The notes below the pieces were generated by a model. It saw only the letters and a program-made list of their open reading frames with translations, was not told where the DNA came from and made no database searches. The position numbers were made by a program, and so were the translations under genes. From CAVPUA01 sp963828015 (GTDB lineage Bacteria; Actinomycetota; Actinomycetes; Mycobacteriales; Jatrophihabitantaceae), in assembly GCA_963828015.1 (NCBI GenBank), contig CAWHCD010000006.1, forward strand, positions 806,001-870,000: a stretch of DNA of 64,000 bases, in the 5' to 3' direction. Positions 1 to 8,900 of the stretch are shown in pieces (positions within the stretch are counted from its first letter, which is position 1; every line of letters starts with the position of its first letter).

Positions 1-1064
1 ACGATCACCGGGGTGCCGTCGCTGGCCTTCTCACGGGCGCGTTGGAAGACGAGCCGGATGTGCCGCTCGGTCTCACCGACGTACTTGTTCAGCAACTCCG
101 GACCCTTGATGTTCAGGAAGTACGCGGTGGCCTTCTCATCGCCACCGTGCACCCGCTGCACCTGCTTGGCCAACGAGTTCGCGACCGCCTTGGCGATCAG
201 CGTCTTGCCGCAGCCGGGCGGGCCGTAGAGCAGGATTCCCTTCGGCGGACGGAGCTCGTGCTCGCGGAACAGCTCGGCATGCAGGAACGGCAACTCGACC
301 GCATCGCGGATCGACTCGATCTGGCTCGACAGTCCACCGATGTCGGAGTAGTCGATGTCGGGGACCTCCTCGAGCACGAGATCCTCGACCTCGCTCTTGG
401 GAATCCGCTCATAGACGTAGGACGAACGCGACTCGAGTAGTAGCGAATCCCCCACCCGCATCGGCTGATCGCGCAGCACATCGGCGATGTGGACGACTCG
501 TTCCTCGTCGGTGTGGCCGACCACCAGAGCGCGGTCGCCGCCGTCGAGAAGTTCCTTGAGGATCACGATGTCGCCGACCCGCTCGCTCCCCCGGGCCGCG
601 ACGACGTTCATGGCCTCGTTGAGCATGACCTCCTGGCCGTGCTGCAGCTGGGCCAGCTCGACCTGCGGAGAGACCGCGACGCGCAGTTTGCGCCCCGCGG
701 TAAAAATGTCGACGGTGCCGTCCTCGAACGTTTCGAGGTAGACGCCGTAGCCACTGGGCGGCTGGGCCAGCCGGTCGATCTCCTCCTTGAGGGCGACCAT
801 CTGGTCACGCGCCTCGCGCAGAGTGTCGGCCAGGCGTTCGTTGCGCTCTGTCAGCCCGGCCACCCGAGCCTGGGACTCGGCCAATCGGTCCTCGAGGGCC
901 CGCATGTGCCGCGGAGACTCCGAGACCTTGGCGCGCAGCAGGCCGACTTCCTGCTCGAGGAACGCCGTGCGCCGGCGCAACTCCGTATCGTCGGCAGGCT
1001 CGTTTGCCCCCTCCGGCTCGCCGTGTCTTGCGCGGCCGGACTCATCACCCTGGTCGAATGCCAT
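1..1064 (-). CDS. arc: Proteasome-associated AAA ATPase Arc/Mpa (3' part outside window)
   Basis: Hexameric unfoldase that recognises Pup-tagged proteins and feeds them to the 20S proteasome in the cytoplasm. The visible 354 residues begin at an ATG preceded by GGAGGTG, run through an acidic N-terminus and a coiled-coil stretch (about 25-75, rich in E/R/L), then the OB-type region, and reach the AAA domain with Walker A GPPGCGKT near residue 279. The C-terminal half, including Walker B and the C-terminal activator motif, lies left of position 1. In relatives the pup-dop-prcBA genes lie further on that side, so they are expected outside the window. The gene diverges from the ferredoxin gene. 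Confidence 0.96.
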   Translation of the reverse strand, partial: MAFDQGDESGRARHGEPEGANEPADDTELRRRTAFLEQEVGLLRAKVSESPRHMRALEDRLAESQARVAGLTERNERLADTLREARDQMVALKEEIDRLAQPPSGYGVYLETFEDGTVDIFTAGRKLRVAVSPQVELAQLQHGQEVMLNEAMNVVAARGSERVGDIVILKELLDGGDRALVVGHTDEERVVHIADVLRDQPMRVGDSLLLESRSSYVYERIPKSEVEDLVLEEVPDIDYSDIGGLSSQIESIRDAVELPFLHAELFREHELRPPKGILLYGPPGCGKTLIAKAVANSLAKQVQRVHGGDEKATAYFLNIKGPELLNKYVGETERHIRLVFQRAREKASDGTPVI

Positions 1065-1225
1065 GCGGCACCTCCGAACTGCTTCGGTGTTCGCGAAAAT
1101 CCACCCTACACAGAGCCCACTGCGACTGCTGACGCCACGCCCCGGCACGCATCGGCATTACGCTCACATTAGGCGGCTGTCTGGGCGCGTGCCGCGAACG
1201 ATCATCACGAATCGAGGACCAGAAC

Positions 1226-1510
1226 GTGACCGACGCATCACCAGCACTGCGGGTCTGGATCGACCAGGAGCTGTGCACCGGGGACGGCCTGTGTGTTGAG
1301 TACGCGCCGGAGGTCTTCGAGTTCGACGTCGACGGCTTGGCGTATGTCCGCGACGACTCCGGCAACCTGCTGGCTGCGGCCGGGGCGCGTACGCCCGTGC
1401 CGCCGCGGTTTCGGCTCGACGTCATCGACTCGGCGAAGGAATGCCCCGGGGCCTGCATCCACGTCGAGCGTGAGTCGGACGGGGTCGAGATCGCCGGGCC
1501 GGACAGTTAG
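1226..1510 (+). CDS. Small single-cluster ferredoxin
   Basis: Electron carrier of 94 residues. It has a CTGDGLC pair of cysteines near residues 15-21 and a third in ECPGAC near residue 75, the C-x5-C...C-P pattern of actinobacterial 3Fe-4S ferredoxins that often serve cytochromes P450. The start is GTG. Its partner is unknown. Ferredoxins of this type sit beside arc and trmI in many actinobacteria, so the position is conserved rather than acquired. The stop codon overlaps the convergent trmI stop through a shared TTAG. No P450 is present nearby. Confidence 0.88.
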   Translation: MTDASPALRVWIDQELCTGDGLCVEYAPEVFEFDVDGLAYVRDDSGNLLAAAGARTPVPPRFRLDVIDSAKECPGACIHVERESDGVEIAGPDS

Positions 1511-2400
1511 GGCAGCACCCGCTCCGGACGAGGTCCGTCGGCATTGTCGCTGAGGGCCGCTTCCAGTTCGGCGCTCTTGGCCGGGCGGCGTTGGCGCGCC
1601 GGGGCATCTACTCCCGGGGCCAGCCGTCTCGTGGTCATCAGGAACGCGGTGTGCCCGATCATGCGGTGTTCCGGACGCACGGCCAGCCCGACCACGTGCC
1701 ACCCGCGGACCATCGTCTCGAACGAGGTCGGCTCGGTGTACCCCCCTCCGGTACGCACGGCCTCCACCAGCCGCGAGAGTTGGGTTGTGGTGGCGACGTA
1801 GCCGACGAGCACGCCACCGGAGCGCAGTGCGGCTGATGCGGTCGGCAACACCAGCCACGGCGCGAGCATGTCAAGGATGACGCGGTCGGCCGTCTCGGCC
1901 GGATCGTGCTCGGCTAAGTCCCCTAGCCGAAGGTCCCAGTTGGGCGGGGACTCGCCGAAAAAGGTCTCGACGTTGCGCTGGGCGAACTCGGCGTGGTCCT
2001 CGCGCAGTTCGTAGGAGATCACCCGTCCGCTGGGCCCGACCGCGCGCAGCAGCGAGCAGGTGAGGGCGCCCGACCCGGCCCCCGCCTCGAGCACCACCGC
2101 TCCGGGGTAGATATCGCCCAGGGCGACGATCTGCGCCGCGTCCTTCGGATAGATCACTGCCGCGCCACGGGGCATCGACAACACGAAGTCGGCCAGGAGC
2201 GGGCGCAGGGCCAGGTAGGCCGTTCCGCCGGTCGAGATCGCCAGGCTGCCCTCGGGCGCTCCGATGAGAGCATCGTGTTCGACCGCGCCGCGGTGCGTGT
2301 GGAACTGCTTTCCGGCTTCGAGCGTGACCGTGTGCAGCCGGCCCTTGTTGTCGCTGAGCTGGACCCGCTCACCGATTTCGAAGACTCCGCGGTGGCTCAT
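1507..2400 (-). CDS. trmI: tRNA (adenine-58-N1) methyltransferase
   Basis: Uses SAM to methylate A58 in the T-loop of tRNA. The 297-residue protein matches the TrmI family: an N-terminal beta domain opening MSHRGVFEIGERV, then a Rossmann methyltransferase fold with the SAM motif VLEAGAGSGALT near residue 105 and a later VILDMLAPW motif. Length is normal for actinobacterial TrmI (about 280-300). Its ATG overlaps the stop of the upstream M50 protease gene as ATGA, so the two are probably translationally coupled. The 3' end overlaps the ferredoxin gene by four bases. Confidence 0.95.
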   Translation of the reverse strand: MSHRGVFEIGERVQLSDNKGRLHTVTLEAGKQFHTHRGAVEHDALIGAPEGSLAISTGGTAYLALRPLLADFVLSMPRGAAVIYPKDAAQIVALGDIYPGAVVLEAGAGSGALTCSLLRAVGPSGRVISYELREDHAEFAQRNVETFFGESPPNWDLRLGDLAEHDPAETADRVILDMLAPWLVLPTASAALRSGGVLVGYVATTTQLSRLVEAVRTGGGYTEPTSFETMVRGWHVVGLAVRPEHRMIGHTAFLMTTRRLAPGVDAPARQRRPAKSAELEAALSDNADGPRPERVLP

Positions 2401-3503
2401 CGACGGCTCCGGCCCAGCGCTGTGGCCAGGTCGGCGGCGGACAGGATCCCGGCTGGACGCCCGTCGGGTGCCACCACGAGGTATTCCCCCGCTGGGGCGG
2501 CTTGCACCGCCTCGAGCAGCGCCGTCCCGGCCAGGGTGGACGGCAGCAGCAGGCCGGGCTCGAGGCTCCGGGCCACGGCGCTCACCGGCGTCCACGGCTG
2601 GCGTTCGACCGGCGTGTCGCGCACTCGGTTCTCCTCCACGATCGCGCGCGGCCGCCCGGCCGCGTCGACGATCACGATGCCACGTGCCGAGCTCGCCCGG
2701 GCGCGCCGGATGGCCTCGGCGACCGAGGTGTCGGCGGGGACCAACACGCCGGAGCGAAGCAGATCGGTTACCCGCAGGCCGGCCAGGCGCTCGAGCACCG
2801 CCAGGCCGCTGAGCGCGCGCGTCGCGCCGAGCAGGATGAATACCCCTGACGCGACGGCGATGAGCACGGCGCCCGGTCCCCAGGTGGTGGCGAGCCAGAA
2901 CCACGGCGCGAGGATGAGCACGACGCCGAGAACGCGGCCGGTCCAGGCGGCGACGACGGTGCCGGTGCGTGCTGAGTGGCTGGTTCCCCAGACGACGGCC
3001 CGCAATGCCCGGCCACCGTCCAATGGCAGTCCCGGGAGCAGGTTGAAGACGGCGACGGCCACATTGCTCCAGGTCAGCAGCGCCAGCACCGCGTAGGGCA
3101 ACGTCCCCGAGGACACGAACAGCAGAGCCATGCCGGTGAGGGCGGCCAGCGCCGCGGACACCAATGGACCGGAGACCGCCACCAGCAGCTCATCACGCGG
3201 GCGTTCGATCTCCCCCTCCAGCTCCGAGACCCCGCCAAGCAGGTAGATGCGGATGCGACGCACGGGGTGTCCCAGGGCGAGACTGACCGCGGTGTGCCCC
3301 GCCTCGTGGGCGAGCACGCACAGGCCGAGGGCGAGCGCGAAGCCGAAGGCGGCCAGGTACGAGGCCCAGACGCTCACCCCGTGCGCCGCGGAGCGCAGCA
3401 ACGCGCTGTAGAGCACGGTGACCGCGGCGGCAATCGCGATCCAGGACGGGGCGAAATACACCGGCACGCCAAGAAATCGGCCGATGCGCACCACCCCCGG
3501 CAT
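2397..3503 (-). CDS. M50 site-2 protease family membrane zinc protease with CBS region
   Basis: Predicted intramembrane metalloprotease of 368 residues. The zinc motif HEAGH follows a hydrophobic segment near residue 60, and a second motif, NLLPGLPLDGGRAL, supplies the metal-binding aspartate. Several membrane segments surround these. The C-terminal 120 residues resemble a pair of CBS repeats (LRSGVLVPADTSVAEAI..., then ...ILSAADLATALG). I chose ATG 3503 because the upstream extension is Arg/Pro-rich and not conserved in character; GTG 3539 is the alternative. The substrate is unknown. The stop overlaps the trmI start. Confidence 0.9.
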   Translation of the reverse strand: MPGVVRIGRFLGVPVYFAPSWIAIAAAVTVLYSALLRSAAHGVSVWASYLAAFGFALALGLCVLAHEAGHTAVSLALGHPVRRIRIYLLGGVSELEGEIERPRDELLVAVSGPLVSAALAALTGMALLFVSSGTLPYAVLALLTWSNVAVAVFNLLPGLPLDGGRALRAVVWGTSHSARTGTVVAAWTGRVLGVVLILAPWFWLATTWGPGAVLIAVASGVFILLGATRALSGLAVLERLAGLRVTDLLRSGVLVPADTSVAEAIRRARASSARGIVIVDAAGRPRAIVEENRVRDTPVERQPWTPVSAVARSLEPGLLLPSTLAGTALLEAVQAAPAGEYLVVAPDGRPAGILSAADLATALGRSRR

Positions 3504-3609
3504 TCGCCCGGGTCGCCCAATACCGTCCACGGGAGCCACGTCGCGGATCGTAGTGCCGCCGCGCCCGACGCAGCGATTTCCCAGCCCGGCCCGATACCGT
3601 ACTGGCACG

Positions 3610-4299
3610 ATGGCTGACGACGACTTCCGCGCGCGCCTGGACGCGCAGATCGCCGCTCGGCGGGCCGCCGGGCAGGCGGGCGGGCAACGCAAACGCACCG
3701 TACCGCCCGGTCGGCGGCGCAAGCCGGTCGAGCCGCCGAGCCGATCGCGACGCTTTCTCGCCAGCGGTGGCCGACTGGTCCTGGTGGTCGCCATTGCCGC
3801 GGTCGTGACCTTTACGATCCGCACCTTCGTCATCGAGCCGTTCTACGTCCCATCGGTCTCGATGGAAACAACGTTGCACGGCTGTCCCGGTTGCAATGAC
3901 GACTACCTGCTGGTCAACAAGATCTCCTACCGCCTGCACCCGGTTCACGCCGGGGACGTCGTGGTGTTCCGCCGGCCCGCCGGGGTGAGCGCGGCCGACT
4001 CGGTGCTGGTCAAGCGGGTCATCGCCACTGGCGGGCAGGAGGTGACGATCAGGGACGGCAAGGTGTACGTCAACCGCACTGAGCTCGATGAGTCCTACGT
4101 GAATCCGGCCTGCCAGAACGGGACGACCTTGGGAACGGAACCAGCGACCGTCGTCGTGCCCAAGGGCGAGGTCTGGGTCATGGGTGACAATCGCTGCGAT
4201 TCCCAGGACAGCCGTTATTTCGGACCGATCAAGACCTCCTCGATCCTGGGCCGCGCCTTCGTTGTCGTCTGGCCGCTGAACCGCATCCACTGGCTATGA
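3610..4299 (+). CDS. lepB: Signal peptidase I
   Basis: Membrane serine protease that cleaves Sec and Tat signal peptides. Of its 229 residues, 1-50 are a basic cytoplasmic tail and about 54-72 form one membrane anchor. The catalytic serine lies in PSVSMETTL (Ser84) and the lysine in VLVKRVIATGG (Lys135). The conserved box GEVWVMGDNR and the final SRYFGPI motif are present. A CPGC pair just after the catalytic serine is unusual and could form a disulfide. The start ATG follows a TACCGT hexamer by nine bases and has no clear Shine-Dalgarno. It diverges from the M50 protease gene. Confidence 0.95.
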   Translation: MADDDFRARLDAQIAARRAAGQAGGQRKRTVPPGRRRKPVEPPSRSRRFLASGGRLVLVVAIAAVVTFTIRTFVIEPFYVPSVSMETTLHGCPGCNDDYLLVNKISYRLHPVHAGDVVVFRRPAGVSAADSVLVKRVIATGGQEVTIRDGKVYVNRTELDESYVNPACQNGTTLGTEPATVVVPKGEVWVMGDNRCDSQDSRYFGPIKTSSILGRAFVVVWPLNRIHWL

Positions 4300-4370
4300 G
4301 ACGCCCCCCAGTTTGAGCGCGATTTCCGCGCGCCGTCGTCGCAGTGAGCGAAATTGTCACTGGCCCGATC

Positions 4371-4376
4371 TAGCCT
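4371..4376 (+). promoter_or_regulatory. -10 box TAGCCT, probable leaderless start
   Basis: TAGCCT ends six bases before the ATG of the RecB-like gene, so transcription would begin at or next to the start codon. No good -35 is visible. The intervening GAGG could instead be a weak ribosome binding site. Confidence 0.45.
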
Positions 4377-4382
4377 GAGGAC

Positions 4383-5261
4383 ATGACGATCGTCGAGCCG
4401 AGTGCGCCACCCATTCTCGGGTCGCTGTCGCCCTCGCGGGCGGCCGATTTCAAGAGCTGCCCGTTGCTCTACCGCTTCCGGACGATCGATCGATTGCCCG
4501 AGGCGCCCTCGCGGGCCGCCAGCCGAGGCACGGTCGTGCACACAGTCCTCGAGCAGGTGTACGACCTGCCCGCGGGCGAACGCACCAACGCCGCGGCGCG
4601 CGAACTGGTCGGCCCGGCGTGGGAGCAGTTGCTCCTCGACGAACCCCGGATGGCGGAACTCTTCGCCGAGGACGAAGACGGCTCGGAGCTGGCCGGCTGG
4701 CTCGCCTCCGCCGGTGACCTGGTCGACAACTACTTCGCGCTCGAGGACCCGACGCGACTCGAACCGCAGGCCCGCGAAGAGCTGGTCGAGTTCGTCGTCG
4801 ACGGCATCCGGCTGCGCGGCTACGTCGACCGCATCGATGTCTCACCGGCCGGCGACATCCGCGTCGTGGATTACAAGACCGGCTCGACGCCTCGCGAGGC
4901 GTTCGAAGCCAAGGCGTTGTTCCAGATGAAGTTCTACGCCCTCGTCTTGTGGAAGCTGCGCGGGGTTGTCCCGCGCCAGCTGCGGCTGATGTACCTCGCC
5001 GATCGCGACACGCTCAGTTACGCCCCGGACGCGGCCGAACTCGAACGGTTCGAGCGCACGCTCAAGGCCATCTGGGCCGCGATCGCGCGGGCCAGCGAGA
5101 CGGGCGACTTCCGGCCCCACCCCAGCCGACTGTGCAGCTGGTGCGATCACCAGGCGCTGTGCCCCGCCTTCGGTGGCACGCCGCCACCGTTCCCGTTCGA
5201 GGCGCTGGCCGAGTCGGGTCGCGATCGCCGGACTGCGGCCTCAGTCGAGCAGCCGAGCTAG
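4383..5261 (+). CDS. RecB/Cas4-like PD-(D/E)XK nuclease
   Basis: Single-domain nuclease of 292 residues. The N-terminal SPSRAADFKSCPLLYRFR segment contributes one cysteine. GTVVHTVLE carries the conserved histidine, RGYVDRIDV the metal-binding aspartate, and VVDYKTG the (D/E)XK core. The C-terminus CSWCDHQALCPAF adds three cysteines, giving the one-plus-three arrangement that holds a 4Fe-4S cluster in AddB and Cas4 nucleases. There is no helicase domain and no cas gene nearby. It occupies the position of Rv2119 in mycobacteria, next to trmI. Its 3' end overlaps the convergent HAD gene by 21 bases. Confidence 0.9.
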   Translation: MTIVEPSAPPILGSLSPSRAADFKSCPLLYRFRTIDRLPEAPSRAASRGTVVHTVLEQVYDLPAGERTNAAARELVGPAWEQLLLDEPRMAELFAEDEDGSELAGWLASAGDLVDNYFALEDPTRLEPQAREELVEFVVDGIRLRGYVDRIDVSPAGDIRVVDYKTGSTPREAFEAKALFQMKFYALVLWKLRGVVPRQLRLMYLADRDTLSYAPDAAELERFERTLKAIWAAIARASETGDFRPHPSRLCSWCDHQALCPAFGGTPPPFPFEALAESGRDRRTAASVEQPS

Positions 5262-5894
5262 ATCGGCGACCGTGACGCCGCTCAGACTGGCGATCACGCT
5301 GCGCCCGGGGGCTGGTGCTACGACGACCTCACTCGGCACGGCCAGGACCGCGCATCCGGCGGCCTGGGCCGAGTGCACCCCGGTCACTGAATCCTCGACC
5401 GCTACGCAGGCCCGCGGATCGGCACCGACCAGTTCGGCCGCGCGCAGGTAGGACTCCGGGTGCGGTTTCGAGCAGCGGACCTCGTCGCCGCACACCGAGG
5501 CGGCGAAGTGCTCTCGCCCCATGAAGACGAGCGCAATCTCGGTGAGTCGTCGATGCGTTGCCGTCACCAACACCGCCGGTAGTCCAGCCGCCTGCACAGC
5601 GCCCAGGAGCTCACGGGCTCCGGGTTTCCAGACCAGCTCGGTGGCGAACAGCTCGGCCATCCGTTCGGTCAGGTAGGCCGCACTCGACTCGGGGTCGGCG
5701 TCCACGCCCAGATCGTCGTGCAGGATCGCGGTCGAGGTGCCCAGGCTGCCGCCCACCATCCGCTCGCGCGCGGAGGCGGAAAGTTCCCCGCCGAGGTCAG
5801 CCGCCAGATCCTCGAGCGCGCGCGACCAGACCTTCTCCGAGTCGAGCAGGGTGCCGTCCATGTCGAATAGGACAGCCTGCAGTTCTCGACCCAT
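5241..5894 (-). CDS. HAD-superfamily phosphatase (beta-phosphoglucomutase-like)
   Basis: Haloacid dehalogenase-type hydrolase of 217 residues. The nucleophile motif AVLFDMDGTLLDSEKVW is at residues 7-23. LVTATHRR is motif II, a lysine in SKPHPESY is motif III, and VAVEDSVTGVHSA is motif IV. A helical cap between motifs I and II marks subclass IA, as in beta-phosphoglucomutase and Gph-like phosphatases. The substrate cannot be read from the sequence. Start ATG 5894 places motif I at the usual distance from the N-terminus. It lies just downstream of metH on the same strand (37-base gap). Confidence 0.9.
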   Translation of the reverse strand: MGRELQAVLFDMDGTLLDSEKVWSRALEDLAADLGGELSASARERMVGGSLGTSTAILHDDLGVDADPESSAAYLTERMAELFATELVWKPGARELLGAVQAAGLPAVLVTATHRRLTEIALVFMGREHFAASVCGDEVRCSKPHPESYLRAAELVGADPRACVAVEDSVTGVHSAQAAGCAVLAVPSEVVVAPAPGRSVIASLSGVTVADLARLLD

Positions 5895-5931
5895 ACCGAC
5901 AAGTTTCCCAGATGCCGAACGGTGGCGTGAC

Positions 5932-8900
5932 CTATTCGTTGTCGGAGCGGTAACCGAGATTCGGGGACAACCACCGCTCGGCCTCGGCGACCGTCCAACC
6001 CTTGCGGCGGGCATAGTCCTCGACCTGGTCGCGGCCGAGCTGGCCGATCACGAAGTACTGCGACTGCGGATGCGAGAAGTACAGCCCGCTTACCGACGCA
6101 CCGGGCCACATCGCCATGCTCTCGGTCAGCTCGATCCCGACGTTGGCCTTTACGTCGAGCAGCTCCCAGATGGCCTGCTTCTCGGTGTGCTCGGGACAGG
6201 CGGGGTAGCCCGGGGCCGGCCGGATGCCAACGTAGCGCTCCTTGATCAGGGACTCGTTGTCGAGCTCCTCATCGGCCTGATAGGCCCAGAATTCCATCCG
6301 GATCCGCTGATGCAGGCGCTCGGCAAAGGCCTCGGCCAGTCGATCGGCCAGTGCCTCGAGCAGGATCGCGCTGTAATCGTCCAGCGCGGCCTTGAACTCC
6401 TCGATCTTGGCCGTGCTGCCCAGGCCGGCGGTGACGGCGAAGGCGCCGACGTAGTCCCGCAACGAGGTGCTCTTCGGGGCCACGAAATCCGCCAGGCTGC
6501 GGTGCGGCACGCCCGCGCGGTGCTCGCTCTGCTGGCGCAGCTGATGCAGCGTGGTGTGGACCTCGCGCCGGGACTCATCGGTGTAGACCTCGATGTCGTC
6601 CTCGACCGCGTTGGCCGGGAAGAGCCCCATCACGCCCGCAGCGGTCAGCCACTTCTCTTCGATGATCGCATCGAGCATCACCTGGGCGTCGTCCCACAAC
6701 TTGCGGGCCGCCTCACCCGAGGCCGGGTTGTTGAGGATGTCGGGGAACCGGCCCTTCATCTCCCATGCGTTGAAGAACGGCTGCCAATCGATGTACTCGC
6801 GCAGCTCGGCGATCGAGTAGTCGTGAAACGTCTTGACGAACTGGGTCGGCGTCGTGGGCGCGTGAAAGTCGTCGGTGTGGGAATCGCGCACCTGCTGGGT
6901 GATCATCCGGGGCCGGGGTGGCCGGTAGCCGGTCCAGTCGATCTCTGTTCGGTCGGCGCGGGCCTCGGCGATCGGCAGCAGCACCTTGGCCTCGCTGCGG
7001 GCGGCGTGGCGCTCGCGCAACGCGTCGTAGTCGGCCTGGACGTCGGCGAGCAGACCCGGACGCTGGTCGTCGGAGAGCAACGCGGCGACCACCGGGACCG
7101 AACGGGAGGCATCCTTCACCCAGATCACCGGCCCGTGGTACTTCTTGTCGACCTTGACCGCGGTGTGGGCCCGCGACGTTGTCGCGCCCCCGATCATCAG
7201 CGGAATGTCGAGCCCCTGCCGCTCCATCTCCGTGGCGAAGTTGACCATCTCGTCCAGTGACGGCGTGATGAGCCCGGACAACCCGATCACGTCGGCGCCG
7301 TGTTCCTTCGCCGCATCGAGGATCTTCTGGGCCGGCACCATGACGCCGAGGTCGATGACGTCGTAGTTGTTGCACTGCAGCACGACGCCGACGATGTTCT
7401 TGCCGATGTCGTGCACATCGCCCTTGACGGTGGCCATCACGACGGTGCCATTACTGCGACCGGCATCCTCGGGCGACTTCCCGGCCTCGATGAACGGGAT
7501 CAGGTAGGCCACGGCCTTCTTCATCACCCGGGCCGACTTGACGACCTGGGGCAGGAACATCTTGCCGGCCCCGAACAGGTCGCCGACGACGTTCATGCCG
7601 GCCATCAGCGGGCCCTCGATCACCTCGATCGGCTGGCCGCCACGCGCTTGGATCAGCGCCCGGAGCTCCTCGGTGTCGGTCTCGGCGTAGTCGTCGATCC
7701 CCTTGACGAGCGCGTACGTGATCCGCTCGTCGACCGGCAACTCGCGCCAGGCCTCGTTGGCGGCCTCGGTCTTGGTCCCGGCCCCGGCGAACTCCTCGGC
7801 GATCTCCAACAGCCGTTCGGTGGCGTCAGCACGGCGGTTGAGAATCACGTCTTCGATGCGTTCGAGCAGCCGAGGGTCGAGCTGGTCATAGACGACCAAC
7901 GCGCCGGCGTTGACGATTCCCATGTCCATACCCGCCGCGATCGCGTGGTAGAGGAAAACGGCGTGGATCGCTTCGCGGACGGCGTTGTTGCCCCGAAAGG
8001 AGAACGAGACGTTCGAGACGCCGCCGGATACCAGGGCCCCGGGCAGGTTCGCCTTGATCCACCGGGTCGCCTCGATGAAGTCGAGCCCGTAGTTGGCGTG
8101 CTCCTCGATACCGGTCGCCACCGCGAAGATGTTCGGATCGAAGATGATGTCCTCGGCCGGGAACCCGACCTCGTCGACCAGGATGCGGTAGGCCCGCAGG
8201 CAGATCTCCTTGCGGCGCTCGAGGTTGTCGGCCTGACCGTCCTCGTCGAAGGCCATGACGACGACCGCGGCGCCATACTTGCGGCAGAGGGTGGCCTGCG
8301 CGATGAACTCCTCGACGCCGTTCTTCATCGAGATCGAGTTGACGATCGGCTTGCCCTGTACGCAGCGCAGACCGGCTTCGATCACCTCGAACTTCGAGGA
8401 GTCGATCATCAATGGCACCCGGCTGATATCGGGCTCGCTGGCGATGAGCTTGACGAAGCGGTCCATCGCCGCGACGCCGTCGATCATGCCTTCGTCCATG
8501 TTGATGTCGATGACCTGCGCGCCGCTCTCGACCTGCTGGCGGGCGACCGACAGCGCGGTGTTGTAGTCACCGTCGCGGATGAGGTTGCGGAACCGGGCCG
8601 AGCCGGTGATGTTGGTGCGCTCACCCACGTTCACGAACAGCGTGTCGGGAGTGATCGCCAGCGGCTCGAGCCCGGACAGCCGGGCCGCGGGAGCGATCTT
8701 CGGCCGGACGCGCGGCGCGATTCCGCTCACCAGGGCGGCCATCGCGGCGATGTGCTCCGGCGTCGTTCCGCAGCAGCCGCCGAGCATGTTGAGCAGCCCG
8801 CTCTGGGCGAACTCCTGCACGATGCCGGCGGTGTAGTCGGGCGTTTCGTCGTACTCGCCGAACGCGTTGGGCAGGCCGGCGTTCGGATAGCAGGAGACGA

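Noticed and set aside
4383..5261. Cas4 and thus a CRISPR locus
   Set aside because: The nuclease shares the Fe-S arrangement with Cas4, but no cas genes or repeat arrays are present and its neighbourhood is the conserved trmI block.
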